From Sipunculus nudus (taxonomy: Eukaryota; Annelida; Sipuncula; Golfingiida; Sipunculidae): a stretch of 64,000 bases of DNA. Made by a program: the position numbers and the translations under genes. The notes beneath the pieces are model-generated. The model was not told the DNA's origin, made no database searches, and was given only the letters and a program-made list of their open reading frames with translations. Every line of letters begins with the position of its first letter. Position 1 is the stretch's first letter. The stretch covers positions 85,971,056 through 86,035,055 of the forward strand of contig CM049310.1 in the NCBI GenBank assembly GCA_026874595.1, in the 5' to 3' direction. Below are positions 1 to 10,980 of this stretch, piece by piece.

Positions 1-189
1 CATAAATGTTAAAGTATCTGTGAGTAACCTACAGCTGTCTTCAGCCTACGGTAAGAAATGTATTGGCACTGGAATGTCTTTGTGGTTGACTTTTAACTTT
101 TTATCACCAGTCTGACCTACAAAAGATTATGTAAAAATTATTTTCTGTGTAAAATCTTCTATATTAGAGCATTATATTAACTTGTAACT
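1..189. other. Unannotated left edge
   Basis: AT-rich sequence before the first recognisable minisatellite unit. I see no coding, RNA or mobile-element signal here. Confidence 0.5.
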
Positions 190-529
190 GTGTATATTCA
201 GTGTAAGGGGGTGGGTAGATAGACTGGATTGGCAAAAACAGTGTAAGTGGTCAGTTAAGAGAGACCATGTGGGCATATTCTGCGAGTTTAGGAGTGGATA
301 GACAGACAAGGGCATGGGCCTATATTCTCTGTAATGGGTGGGCAGACAGACTGGTAGGTGTATTTAGTGAAGGGTTTGGTTATACACAGACCAGGTGCAT
401 GGGCATATTCAGTGTAAGGGTTGGTAGACAGACTAGCTTAGTGCATGGGTATGTTCAGTGAAAGAGTTTTGTAGACAGACCAGGTGGGCATATTCAGTGT
501 AAGGGGTGGGTTACAGATAGACCAGGCTG
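190..529. repeat. Degenerate left flank of the 39-bp minisatellite
   Basis: About eight recognisable but diverged units carry the same landmarks as the main array (TAGACAGAC, ATATTCAGTGTAA). They are of uneven length (about 39-52 bp) because of G-rich insertions such as AAGGGGGTGGG. This edge looks older than the array to its right, as expected when unequal exchange homogenises the interior and leaves the margins to decay. No gene is supported: the short open frame at 267-461 is made of repeat sequence. Confidence 0.8.
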
Positions 530-3500
530 ATATATTCAGTGTAATGTGTACGTAGACAGACCAGGTGGATATGTTCAGTGTAATGTGTATGTAGACTGAC
601 CAGGTAGATATATTCAGTTTTATGTGTATGTTGACAGACCAGGTAGATATATTCAGTGTAATGTGCATGTAGACAGACCAGGTGGATATATTCAGTGTAA
701 TGTGTATGTAGACAGACCAGGTAGCTATATTCAGTGTAATGTGTATGTAGACAGACCAGGTGGATATATTCAGTGTAATGTGCATGTAGACAGACCAGGT
801 GGATATATTCAGTGTAATGTGTATGTTGACAGACCAGGTGGATATATTGGGTGTAATGTGTATGTTGACAGACCTGGTGGATATATTCAGTGAAATGTGT
901 ATGTAGACAGACCAGGTAGATATATTCAGTGTAATGTGTATGTAGATAGACCAGGTGGATATATTCAGTGTAATGTGTATGTAGACAGTCCAGGTGGATA
1001 TATTCAGTGTAATGTGTATGTAGACAGTCCAGGTGTAATGTGTATGTAGACCGACCAGGTTGATATATTCAGTGTAATGTGTATGTAGACGGATCAGGTG
1101 GATATATTCAGTGTAATGTGTATGTTGACAGTCCAGGTGGATATATTCAGTGTAATGTGTATGTAGACATACCTGGTGGATATATTCAGTGTAATGTGTA
1201 TGTAGACAGACCAGGTGGATATATTCAGTGTAATGTGCATGTAGACAGACCAGATGGATATATTCAGTGTAATGTGTATGTAGACAGACCAGGTAGATAA
1301 ATTCAGTGTAATGTGTATGTAGACAGACCAGTGGATATATTCAGTGTAATGTGTATGTAGACAGACCAGGTGGATATATTCAGTGTAATGTGTATGTAGA
1401 CAGACCAGATGGATACATTCAGTGTAATGTGTATGTAGACAGACCAGGTAGATAAATTCAGTGTAATGTGTATGTAGACAGACCAGGTGGATATATTCAG
1501 TGTTATGTGTATGTAGACTGACCAGGTGGATATATTCAGTGTAATGTGTATGTAGACAGACCAGGTGGATATATTCAGTGTAATGTGTATGTAGACAGAC
1601 CAGATGGATATATTCAGTGTAATGTGTATGTAGACAGACCAGGTGGATATATTCAGTGTTATGTGTATGTAGACTGACCAGGTGGATATATTCAGTGTAA
1701 TGTGTATGTAGACAGACCTGGTGGATATATTCAGTGTAATGTGCATGTAGACAGACCAGGTGGATATATTCAGTGTTATGTGTATGTAGACAGACCAGGT
1801 GGATATATTCAGTGTAATGTGCATGTAGACAGACCAGGTGGATATATTCAGTGTAATGTGTATGTTGACAGACCAGGTAGATAAATTCAGTGTAATGTGT
1901 ATGTAGACAGAACAGGTGGATATATTCAGTGTAATGTGTATGTAGACAGACCAGGTAGATAAATTCAGTGTAATGTGTATGTAGACAGACCAGGAGGATA
2001 TATTCAGTGTAATGTGCATGTAGACAGACCAGGTGGATATATTCAGTGTAATATGTAGACAGACCAGATGGATATATTCAGTGTAATGTGTATGTTGACA
2101 GACCGGGTGGATATATTCAGTGTAATGTGCATGTAGACAGACCAGGTGGATATATTCAGTGTAATATGTAGACAGACCAGATGGATATATTCAGTGTAAT
2201 GTGTATGTAGACAGACCAGGTGGATATATTCAGTGTAATGTGTATGTTGACAGACAGGGTGGATATATTCAGTGTAATGTGTATGTAGACAGTCCAGGTG
2301 GATATATTCAGTGTAATGTTTATGTTGACAGACAGGGTGGATATATTCAGTGTAATGTTTATGTTGACAGACAGGGTGGATATATTCAGTGTAATGTGTA
2401 TGTAGACAGACCAGGTGGATATATTCAGTGTAATGTGTATGTAGACAGACCAGGTGGATATATTCAGTGTAATGTGTATGTTGATAGACCAGGTGGATAT
2501 ATTCAGTGTAATGTGTATGTTGACAGACAGGGTGGATATATTCAGTGTAATGTGTATGTTGACAGACAGGGTGGACATATTCAGTGTAATGTGTATGTTG
2601 ACAGACCAGGTGGATATATTCAGTGTAATGTGTATGTAGACAGACCAGGTGGATATATTCAGTGTAATGTGTATGTTGACAGACCAGGTGGATATATTCA
2701 GTGTAATGTGTATGTTGACAGACCAGGTGGATATATTCAGTGTAATGTGTATGTTGACAGACCAGGTGGATATATTCAGTGTAATGTGTATGCAGACAGA
2801 CCAGGTGGATATATTCAGTGTAATGTGTATGTAGACAGACCAGGTGGATATATTCAGTGTAATGTGTATGCAGACAGACCAGGTGGATATATTCAGTGTA
2901 ATGTGTATGTTGACAGACCTGGTGGATATACTCAGTGTAATGTGTATGTAGACAGACCAGGTGGATATATTCAGTGTAATGTGTATGTAGACAGACCAGG
3001 TGGATATATTCAGTGTAATGTGTATGTTGACAGACCAGGTGGATATATTCAGTGTAATGTGTATGTTGACAGACCTGGTGGATATATTCAGTGTAATGTG
3101 TATGTAGACAGACCAGGTGGATATATTCAGTGTAATGTGTATGTAGACAGACCAGGTGGGTATATTCAGTGTAATGTGTATGTAGACAGACCAGGTGGGT
3201 ATATTCAGTGTAATGTGTATGTAGACAGACCTGATGGATATGTTCAGTGTAATGTGTATGTAGACAGACCAGGTGGATATATTCAGTGTAATGTGTATGT
3301 AGACAGACCAGGTGGATATATTCAGTGTAATGTGTATGTTGACAGACCAGGTGGATATATTCAGTGTAATGTGTATGTTGACAGACCTGGTGGATATATT
3401 CAGTGTAATGTGTATGTAGACAGACCAGGTGGATATATTCAGTGTAATGTGTATGTTGACAGACCAGGTGGATATATTCAGTGTAATGTGTATGTTGACA

Positions 3501-4115
3501 GACCTGGTGGATATATTCAGTGTAATGTGTATGTAGACAGACCAGGTGGATATATTCAGTGTAATGTGTATGTAGACAGACCAGGTGGATATATTCAGTG
3601 TAATGTGTATGTAGACAGACCAGGTGGATATATTCAGTGTAATGTGTATGTTGACAGACCAGGTGGATATATTCAGTGTAATGTGTATGTTGACAGACCT
3701 GGTGGATATATTCAGTGTAATGTGTATGTAGACAGACCAGGTGGATATATTCAGTGTAATGTGTATGTAGACAGACCAGGTGGATATATTCAGTGTAATG
3801 TGTATGTAGACAGACCTGGTGGATATATTCAGTGTAATGTGTATGTAGACAGACCAGGTGGATATATTCAGTGTAATGTGTATGTTGACAGACCTGTTGG
3901 ATATATTCAGTGTAATGTGTATGTAGACAGACCAGGTGGATATATTCAGTGTAATGTGTATGTTGACAGACCAGGTGGATATATTCAGTGTAATGTGTAT
4001 GTTGACAGACCAGGTGGATATATTCAGTGTAATGTGTATGTTGACAGACCAGGTGGATATATTCAGTGTAATGTGTATGTAGACAGACAAGGTGGGTATA
4101 TTCAGAATTCAGGAT
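530..4115. repeat. 39-bp minisatellite array, about 92 copies
   Basis: The unit is 39 bp and runs AATGTGTATGTAGACAGACC followed by AGGTGGATATATTCAGTGT. Variants fall mainly at two places: TAGAC/TTGAC/CAGAC, and CCAGG/CCTGG/CAGGG. Two shortened units (AATATGTAGAC, near 2050 and 2164) recur about 114 bp apart with the same neighbours, so a block of three units was itself duplicated. Because 39 is a multiple of three and the consensus lacks stops in one frame on each strand, the right part (2156-4135) is open for 644 codons on both strands, with 13-residue repeats. This is a mathematical consequence of the unit. I see no splice sites, start context or composition supporting a protein. Confidence 0.95.
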
Positions 4116-4135
4116 GGGTAGGATTTAAATTTTGA

Positions 4136-4548
4136 CTGAGAGTAAGCTTTGTTCTTAACTGATGCTGGGTGAGTGGATTCACTGTATATATAATCATACA
4201 CATACATTCCAGTAAATAAGAATAAAATGAATGACTAGCTGATAGCCAGCATGCATATTAAATTAAAAATGGCAGCTTTACCTGACAGATCATCAGCCAG
4301 AACTCTGCCATGATGACCTCAGCTATTGCACACCTGTTGGTCTTCATGTCTGCCTCTATCAAAATTGTGAGATTTCAATATTTAGCTTAAGCAAACAATT
4401 ACTACAAGTTTACACACACACAAACACACACACACCATCAGACACACAGACAAACATATAATTATATAGTACTGGCTGTACTTCCTGCATATCATAGACA
4501 CTGGGAGGATAATTTTGCCTGTTACACACACACATTTATATCTATATT
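4136..4548. other. AT-rich intergenic DNA with a short (CA)n tract
   Basis: No gene is visible. A short imperfect CA-rich microsatellite lies at about 4413-4450. Otherwise the sequence looks unique. Confidence 0.5.
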
Positions 4549-4816
4549 TCTATATGTATGTTCATAGAAGTTTGCTGTCTTTTTTTAATGAAAATAAACA
4601 TCTTTTAGTGTTGAAATTAAACAATTTTGAAATATCATTTTTTTGTTATCATATCTTTATTTAGGCTTCATATATATGTGACCATATGCATGTTAATGAG
4701 AGTTTACTGTCTCTTGTATTGAAATAAACATCTTTCAATGATGAAGCTAAACAATTTGAAACATCAGTCTTATGTTGTCATATCTTTGCAATGTTTAGGT
4801 TTCATATATATGTGAC
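4549..4816. repeat. Diverged tandem duplication, about 130 bp x 2
   Basis: Two adjacent segments share the same ordered landmarks: ATGTTNATNRNAGTTTNCTGTCT, then GAAATAAACATCTTT, ANNAAACAATTT, TGTTNTCATATCTTT and finally TTAGGNTTCATATATATGTGAC. The first ends near 4680 and the second near 4816. They differ by many substitutions and small indels, so this is an old tandem duplication. Confidence 0.75.
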
Positions 4817-5189
4817 TTAACAGATTAAGAACAAATTACTCATGAAAACCTAGTAATTGTACATTATCTTGGATTATATTTATGTAAATAACTTCATATA
4901 CTTGCAGTGAATATTATTTATTACCAGTAGAACAAATTAAATATAATAAAATTGAAATATTTCATTATTTAGCCATTAAATTATATAAATGTAAGAATGA
5001 TGTGTAATTATTATAAATTTTAAAGAATGAACTATACAAATTGAATCATATGACTGTACATTAGGTCTATATGTGAAAGGTCCCTGGATAGCGCTGGCCT
5101 GCAAGTTCTGGGAACTGATCAGTCTTCCTGATAAGAATCTGATAAAAATATAGATAATAACACAGTGATAGCAGTCTCTTTAGGGCAGC
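4817..5189. other. AT-rich intergenic DNA
   Basis: Very AT-rich and low in complexity. No open frame of note, no RNA gene and no repeat relationship seen. Confidence 0.5.
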
Positions 5190-5630
5190 TGATGTTTGTG
5201 TCACGTTTTGTCTCCCACCTCTGTAAAGGTGCGCATTCACCTGAGGCTCAGACATACAATCAATGTACCCACGCTCCGTGTTCTAGAGAGGGTGGTTAAA
5301 GCCAGGTTTAACGAGCATTTTAAGATAATGGAGGTATTCATCAGTCTCCTAACAGTTTGTGGCTGTCTTTCAGGTGCAGCGTCTGTCAATACCTGCATCT
5401 GAGCAGCATGACAGTAAGTGCAGCAGCATAAACAAGAATCCAGGGAGGACTGCACAGACACACAGACAGCCAGCTGGGACTGCGTGGTTTTTCTGTGTGG
5501 AGCACTGTCTGTACATCGGTACACATGGATGCTCTTTCTGGTGAAACTCACTGTATCTAATATCATGACTGTGCTGTCGTAGCTTGCACTAGCTGGTTAC
5601 AGCAGCAGAGTATCTCATAACGCCTACAGG
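5190..5630. other. Complex, less AT-rich patch; possible non-coding exon or regulatory DNA
   Basis: Base composition rises relative to the flanks and the sequence is not repetitive. A splice-acceptor-like GTCTTTCAG|GTGCAG at 5372 and a donor-like ACA|GTAAGT at 5412 would bound a 40-nt exon. The short open frames in several phases (for example 5196-5402 + and 5237-5566 -) resemble no family I know. I do not call a gene; it could be an untranslated exon of a gene beyond the window, or a regulatory patch. Confidence 0.2.
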
Positions 5631-6407
5631 TATGTAGTTTATTTTATTTTTCTTATTTATTCTCTGCTTCAGTAGTTGAAATTTGAATCTGCGGATACAT
5701 GGGTCCTATAATATGATACTCTAAACAGGATGTTAAAATAGTTTTATATATAGAACTCATTTTTTGCCCACATTGCACTGAACATTATTATCTTTGTCCA
5801 TACTGTCTCATTTGTTTTATTCATCCCAAGTATTCCCCGCAGATAGCTAACTCATATGAGCATCAAATGGAGATATTAAAATTAAATCCCAGCTGAACTT
5901 ACAATTTGAGATGAATTTAGTTAACACTAAATAATTGAATAAATTATTTATCAGTAAGAATTTATGAAAATTTTATACAGTTTATATTTTCATATTTCAA
6001 AGTGCTAAAATATGTGAGATGTGTGTAATTAAAATGCACCTTGATTCCCCTAATTAATTATCATTCTGCTGAGGGTAGGCATAGTGCATGTATGAAAGTT
6101 CTTTTAAATCCTGTCTTATATTTACAATAGTTTCCAATATATAACATAACTATAATATGGGATTTGAGGTTTGTTTTTGATGCACCTCCAAGTAGTCTGT
6201 ATGAGGAAACAGCATTGCACACAATGGATGCACAATTTTCAAATATGTGCTTAACAAATAAAAGGTAGTGCCATTTGGCATTGCACCTGCAATCTATACA
6301 GAAAAGGGAGAAAATTAAGCCATTTTAGTGATGTATGTAGGCCTGAGAGTCATTTATCTCCTGTTTTCTTCAGTTCAGGGCGTGAAAACAAAAAAAAAGA
6401 TATCCCA
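5631..6407. other. AT-rich intergenic DNA
   Basis: No supported feature. Sequence looks unique and noncoding. Confidence 0.45.
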
Positions 6408-6566
6408 AATCAGGTAGTTCATATCAGGAATGTTTTGGTACTCAATAACATGTGTATGCCAGAAAAGGCAAGTAAAAAGTAAAAAAGTATCACATGTACA
6501 TCAGGTAGTTTATATAAGGATTTTTTTTTGTACTCAATAACATGTGTATGCTGGAAAAGGCAATAT
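6408..6566. repeat. Imperfect direct duplication, about 65 bp x 2
   Basis: CATCAGGTAGTTTATATAAG near 6500 matches AATCAGGTAGTTCATATCAG near 6408. Both copies continue with TTTTNGTACTCAATAACATG, then TGTATGCNGGAAAAGGCAA. The copies start about 92 bp apart and are separated by AAAGTA-rich sequence. Confidence 0.75.
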
Positions 6567-6743
6567 TAAGTGAATGTGAGTGTCTGTGTGTGCATTGCGT
6601 TGTGAGTCCAACTATTGGAAAATTGGTGCTATATAAATACTTTTTATTATTAAATATAATATTATTATTTTATATATATTTATATATGCATAGTTATGAT
6701 ACATGCATAGTAATGCTAAACTTGAAAAATATATATATATATA

Positions 6744-6822
6744 TATAGATGGAAAGGGTATACACAAAAAAGTGGTTCACTGCCAGTGAACCACTTTTCT
6801 GTGTATACCCTTTCCATCTATA
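6744..6822. repeat. 79-bp near-perfect palindrome
   Basis: Left arm TATAGATGGAAAGGGTATAC ... GTGGTTCACTG and right arm CAGTGAACCAC ... GTATACCCTTTCCATCTATA are reverse complements, with one mismatch in about 39 positions and a one-base centre (6783). It is flanked by (TA)n on the left and by a nearby (TA)n tract on the right. This is either a foldback insertion or a palindrome formed by strand switching. It would extrude as a cruciform and may be unstable in cloning. Confidence 0.9.
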
Positions 6823-6852
6823 AAACAATGAACCAGTATGGCTGTTCATACA

Positions 6853-6854
<2 letters not shown>

Positions 6855-6920
<66 letters not shown>
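6855..6920. repeat. (TA)n microsatellite
   Basis: Uninterrupted TA dinucleotides. Tyr/Ile-repeat open frames across it are artefacts. Confidence 0.95.
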
Positions 6921-6921
<1 letters not shown>

Positions 6922-7044
6922 AGGCCAAGATTAATGATATTTTCATAGAATATGAAATAAATTCATAAAATATTAATTAATTTTTGGACTTACAATGTTT
7001 AACAAATTCTTTGAATTGATAAAAGGCCAGCTAGGTAAATATAA

Positions 7045-7395
7045 GGTAATTGAAGCTCGCCTAGGAGGAGATTAGGATTCTGATCTGGGCTGGTCCAGTT
7101 TAAAATCAGTCCTTCACAGGATTGTAAACTTAACCAGCCCAGATCAAAATTATCATCTGGGCCAGCCCAGTTTAAAATCAGTCCAGACCAGATTTAAATC
7201 CTGAAGTCTTCACCACAGGATTGTATAATATGGACCGGCCCAGATCAAAATTTAAATCTGGGCTGGCCCAGTTTAAAACTTGTCTGACAAAGTTTAGAAT
7301 TTTGATCTGGACTGTGCATGGTCCATATCAAAATTTTGATCTGGGCTGGCCCAGTTTTAATTTGGCCAGATTCTAATCTGGGCCTCGACATATAT
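7045..7395. repeat. Palindromic repeat block built on GATCTGGGCTGGCCCAG
   Basis: About six copies of a motif near GATCTGGGCTGGCCCAGTTT occur in alternating orientation with AAAATTTTGATC-type linkers, for example at 7081, 7155, 7255 and 7340, with reverse copies near 7139 and 7225. The block opens with GCTCGCCTAGG and ends in CCTCGACATATATATACC. A second block at 28555 has the same architecture (CTCGCCT at the start, GACATATA at the end), which suggests a related class of foldback-type mobile repeat. No open frame. Confidence 0.7.
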
Positions 7396-7399
7396 ATAC

Positions 7400-7960
7400 C
7401 CAGTTAAGCATATATCTGCTAGTATGTGTGTATCATGAGATTTCATTTAGTATTAATCCAGTATTTTAGGTGATATTCAGTTCAGGGATTTTTCTGTTTC
7501 TGGATTTTTTCCTGGTGTCCCATCAGAGTATAAACAGAACAATAACACTTCCTGGGTGTCCCTCTGATACCTGAACAGATTGTTCCTTTCACACTCAGTG
7601 ACATCCCCTCTTGTTGAGTTTAGTGCATTGTGAACACAAAATGCGTTGCTAGGGCTGGTTGTCAAGCATTTATTCAGCTGAGTGTACCACCGGGCTGACT
7701 TACTCATATCATAATGGATACAAGAACATCAAAAGACGCCTTTCAATCTATCCACCCACTGGACTGCTCATGTACAGACATGTTAAATGAGTGGAAAGGT
7801 TTTAACCTTTGATAGGAGTTTTTCTTGTTGTCATGGCAACTGGATCTTGTGCACTTCAGGTGGGATGATCAGATTTCTGAATCAAGGCATGTTTATGAAA
7901 TAAACTGCTCCCAAATCTGTCTTGGTTTCATCTAATATGGCCCGCTGCAGAAACCAAATT
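7400..7960. other. Complex noncoding sequence, possible regulatory region
   Basis: Non-repetitive sequence of ordinary base composition between repeat-rich flanks. It contains GTTGTCATGGCAAC at 7827-7840, which fits the RFX X-box consensus GYTNYYATRRNAAC. The open frame at 7477-7707 (-, 76 codons) resembles nothing I recognise and has no splice context. Confidence 0.25.
7827..7840. promoter_or_regulatory. X-box-like motif (RFX family)
   Basis: GTTGTCATGGCAAC matches all constrained positions of the RFX consensus GYTNYYATRRNAAC and is nearly palindromic. A weaker relative, GATGTCATGGTAAC, lies at about 24564. No adjacent promoter can be identified, so function is inference. Confidence 0.3.
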
Positions 7961-8399
7961 TATCAATTTTTGTCTTCAGATTTATAATTACACCTGTTAT
8001 TTTTTAATGGTATTCTTCATGGTTGCTTTTATGTGTATACGCTGTTTATCAGTTATCAATATTTATAAATATTGGCCAGGTTACTTGCTAACAGTGATTT
8101 TTCTATGTCTTGCAAGATTGTACTGATTTTACAGTAGTTAAAGTTATATAAGAAATACAAACTTAAAATTATATATATATACATATATAAATATATATAT
8201 ATATATATTTACTTATTTATAAACATTAGTGGTTGTAAAATTATGTTCATTGATTGAAAGAAATAAAGTGATCAATTTTTGATTATTAATGGATTATTTA
8301 ATGTTTCTTCTATTTAACTATAGAATTAATTGTATAATATTAAACCAAAAGTATACTGACCAAGTGAATTCAGGTTTTCTTATATACATTATGCTAAAA
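7961..8399. other. AT-rich intergenic DNA with (TA)n tract
   Basis: Contains an interrupted TA tract at about 8170-8207. Nothing else is supported. Confidence 0.5.
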
Positions 8400-8640
8400 G
8401 GTAAAGGTGAGAGCCAGGGGTGTTGACACTTGTTTCCTGTCAAGGTTTGGTTTTAATGCTGATCACTGCTTTAATGTGTCCCTTCTTTTCTATATCTCTG
8501 ACAGAATTTAATTTTTTTTTCTGGATAATATGACACATGTGCATGTGCATTTATACATAATCATTTATATTGATTACATAAGGGGCAACCAATTTAAGCG
8601 ATTATGAAAGAAATAAAAAATCAATGATATAATCAATTAA
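8400..8640. repeat. Dispersed repeat family Z, copy 1
   Basis: Shares ordered landmarks with segments at 51960-52190 and 57895-58130. These are GTTGACACTTGTTTCC..., GGTTTGGTTTTAATGCTGATCAC, CCTTCTTTTCTATATCTCTGACAG, TTTTTTTCTGGATAATATGAC, GCATGTGCAT and AATCATTTATAT. All three copies are in the same orientation and heavily diverged. No open frame or terminal structure was recognised, so I cannot assign a class. Confidence 0.65.
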
Positions 8641-9029
8641 TATTTTAAAATAATGAGAATTTGATGATACATGGTGCAGTATACACACCCATAGTTCTCA
8701 CATGGTAATCACAACTCGGCACTGAGTTTATAACATAACCATTATAAATACTAGGACAATATATGACATGCCATGACAACATGCTGTGGCTGCAGTGTTC
8801 TGATTGCTATCATCAGAAACAGTCTAACCGTATAAAAAATTGATTTATAGATTTGTGATAAAACTGTATGAACTGATCACTCAGTGCATCTGTCAGTTTA
8901 TTAACACCAACAAGAGCATATTATTTATATTAACAAAGGCAGGCCTGATAATAGACACTACTCAGTATGGTAAATATAAACAAACAACTGACATGTAATT
9001 AACCATAATCATTGATACAGCACAATAAT
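8641..9029. other. AT-rich intergenic DNA
   Basis: A short stretch near 8940-8995 (AGGCCTGATAATAGACACTA..., ACAAACAACTGACATGTAATTA) resembles 9520-9590, so this may be further old repeat sequence. No gene. Confidence 0.4.
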
Positions 9030-9520
9030 CAATGTTTAAATACAATAAAATGGGGCATATATTGATATCTAACATCTATTAAATGAAGAGAAGCCTTTGA
9101 ATCTATTATAAAAATAGGCAAGAAAACACCACACCCACTGCACAGCGACTGTTCATTTTGTTTATATCTGTGCCATGTGTTTCTATTATGTGTTCCAAAA
9201 TACTCCAAACACATTAAAAACGACATCAGTTCAGACTTGCCAGAGATTTGTGAAGGTTGTTTTGCTACTAGTGACCTTTCAACCTGACTGCACATATGCA
9301 ACAGTTACATGGTTTTTCTGTGTTTCTAACAGCTTACAGATGAGATAAACAAGCTTGCAGATCAGTCATAGTGATCTTATAAGAATTTTTAAATTTCTTA
9401 AATGAATTACCTGGAGTTTGATCACTAATAATAATAATATGTACACAGCCAGAGTAAGCCAGAAATCACATAAATTCTGTAGAAAATGAGGATGAATAGG
9501 TCTGGTTTTAATAAAAAGCA
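9030..9520 (-). repeat. Dispersed repeat family X, minus-strand copy
   Basis: Read on the minus strand, this matches the family best seen at 15890-16375. Shared landmarks are GTGATTTCTGGCTTACTCTG, a TTCATTAAGTAA/AATTC-type linker, GATATAAACAAAATGAACAG, and TATTTTTATAATAGATTCAA. The family therefore occurs in both orientations, as an interspersed element would. No coding capacity is visible. The small open frame at 9029-9301 lies inside it. Confidence 0.6.
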
Positions 9521-9904
9521 GGCCAGAAATAACCATTAATCAGTATTGTAAATATGGACCTTTAAATATGTACAAACAGCTAACAAATAATTGTGTATGG
9601 GGGTGACAGCTTGACAAGCCTTCACTTTATTTCAACACTTCATTAAGTATGCAGACAGAGGTCGGTGTACTCATTGCGCAGTACAAATATACATATCCCC
9701 AGACACGGCAGAATGTTAGCAAGTGCTCTCTCTTCAGTGTTGCCTCTACCTTCAGTGGATTTAAATGTTCACTGATATAAGTGTACACCCCGTCCTCCAG
9801 GGTTTTACCACCACAGGTCTCCATTAACTGCTTCACTTGAATAGGTAAGGTACATGTGTATTTTACTGGGTACAGATGGGTGATATACATAGTGTGAATA
9901 CATG
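9521..9904. other. Intergenic DNA
   Basis: An open frame of 96 codons (9627-9917, -) has no recognisable homology and no splice or promoter context. I see no supported gene. Confidence 0.4.
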
Positions 9905-10290
9905 ACTCAGTAGGCATTTATATTGGGCTGGTAAACCATAACTTTAGTTGTGGTACAAGCCCTATTGAGGAATGCATGGCAGTGGTCTTCCATCATGTAG
10001 CTTTCATATGGTGGTAGAGAGCCCATAATCTTAATATTAGGCTATGAATGATAAATGTACACAAAAGAATACATGTGAAATCATGTCTCTGTGGTAATGA
10101 GTTTGCAGTGTCCAGTGAGCCATGCTTGAATTCATGCAGTCAGAAATTCAACAAACATGTGGAGTGATTTACCAATATATGCTGATCGAGTTAAAACATA
10201 ATTTTTTTGCTGATGTTAGATATTTTTAGAAAGTACACTAAAACAGCTATATGCTTGGTCTGGTTTATTGTAAAGTGACAGCATACATGT
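9905..10290 (+). repeat. Dispersed repeat family Y, copy 1
   Basis: Matches 30935-31345 in the same orientation with ordered landmarks: GGAATGCATGGCAGTGGTCT, TCCATCATGTAGC, CCCATAATCTTAATATTAGG, AAATTCAACAAACATG, GATTTACCAATAT and TTAGAAAGTACAC. The copies are roughly three-quarters identical by eye with indels. Class unknown. Confidence 0.7.
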
Positions 10291-10589
10291 AGGCCACGAG
10301 GCATTGTTAGAAATAACAAAATTATTTGCATCCTCAAATATAGTCAGTGAGTCTTAAAGTGCCTTCTTCGCTGAGGGATGTTATGCCACTCTGACAGCCT
10401 GTATAAAGTAATGCTGGTCGTAGACTCTCTAATGTCAGAGGGCCAAATGTTGCTTGGGGATTGAGTATCACTGATGTCCTAATAAATACCAGAATTATTT
10501 TATCTAACAATAATCATCTATGGTGATATAAAATTACCAGTATTATAGAAAGTTTTGTTATTGTAGATTCAGGGTTGCATCATTAATGA
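10291..10589. other. Intergenic DNA
   Basis: Nothing supported. Confidence 0.4.
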
Positions 10590-10980
10590 ACTGAAATTTA
10601 AGCTTAAAGCCAGTTATTCACCTGCCTTACCTGTAGAATTCATGTGATTTCTGACTTACTCTGCATACACATTAATGAACTGTACATGATTCCTAACCAG
10701 AAGTTCCTATATTTCCTTAATGAAAAATGTGTAATTACCTTGTTTATGTCTAAAAGCTTAGTAAACATGGTACATTTGGCACTCTTGACAGTAAAAAAAA
10801 AATTTACCCAAGGTTAGGTTGTATATGTTGGGAAGCTGAAAGGTCACTAGTTGCAAAATACCCTTTGCAAAACTCAGGTTTGTCAGACTTGCCACCAGAG
10901 GTACTTGTTGAAGGTGTTTGGATTATTTTGATAGGCTTCCCATAAAATATATACACATGTATATAAACAAAACAACCAGC
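10590..10980 (+). repeat. Dispersed repeat family X, plus-strand copy abutting the satellite
   Basis: Shares with 15890-16300 the landmarks AAAGCCAGTTATTCACCTGC, TGTAGAATTCATGTGATTTC, TGACTTACTCTGCATACACA, TTAATGAACTGTA, GTTTGGATTATTTTGATAG and ATATAAACAAAACAACCAGC. The 21-bp array begins directly after the last landmark, so the satellite appears to have started at, or expanded within, this element. Confidence 0.75.

Noticed and set aside
530-4115. CRISPR array
   Set aside because: Units are contiguous with no unique spacers, and the genome is eukaryotic.
2156-4135. 644-codon open frames on both strands across the minisatellite as protein-coding genes
   Set aside because: They are generated by a 39-bp stop-free unit and contain only 13-residue repeats; both strands are open to the same extent, and there is no start, splice or homology support.
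9627-9917. 96-codon minus-strand frame as a small gene
   Set aside because: No recognisable domain, signal or splice context; length is within chance expectation for this window.
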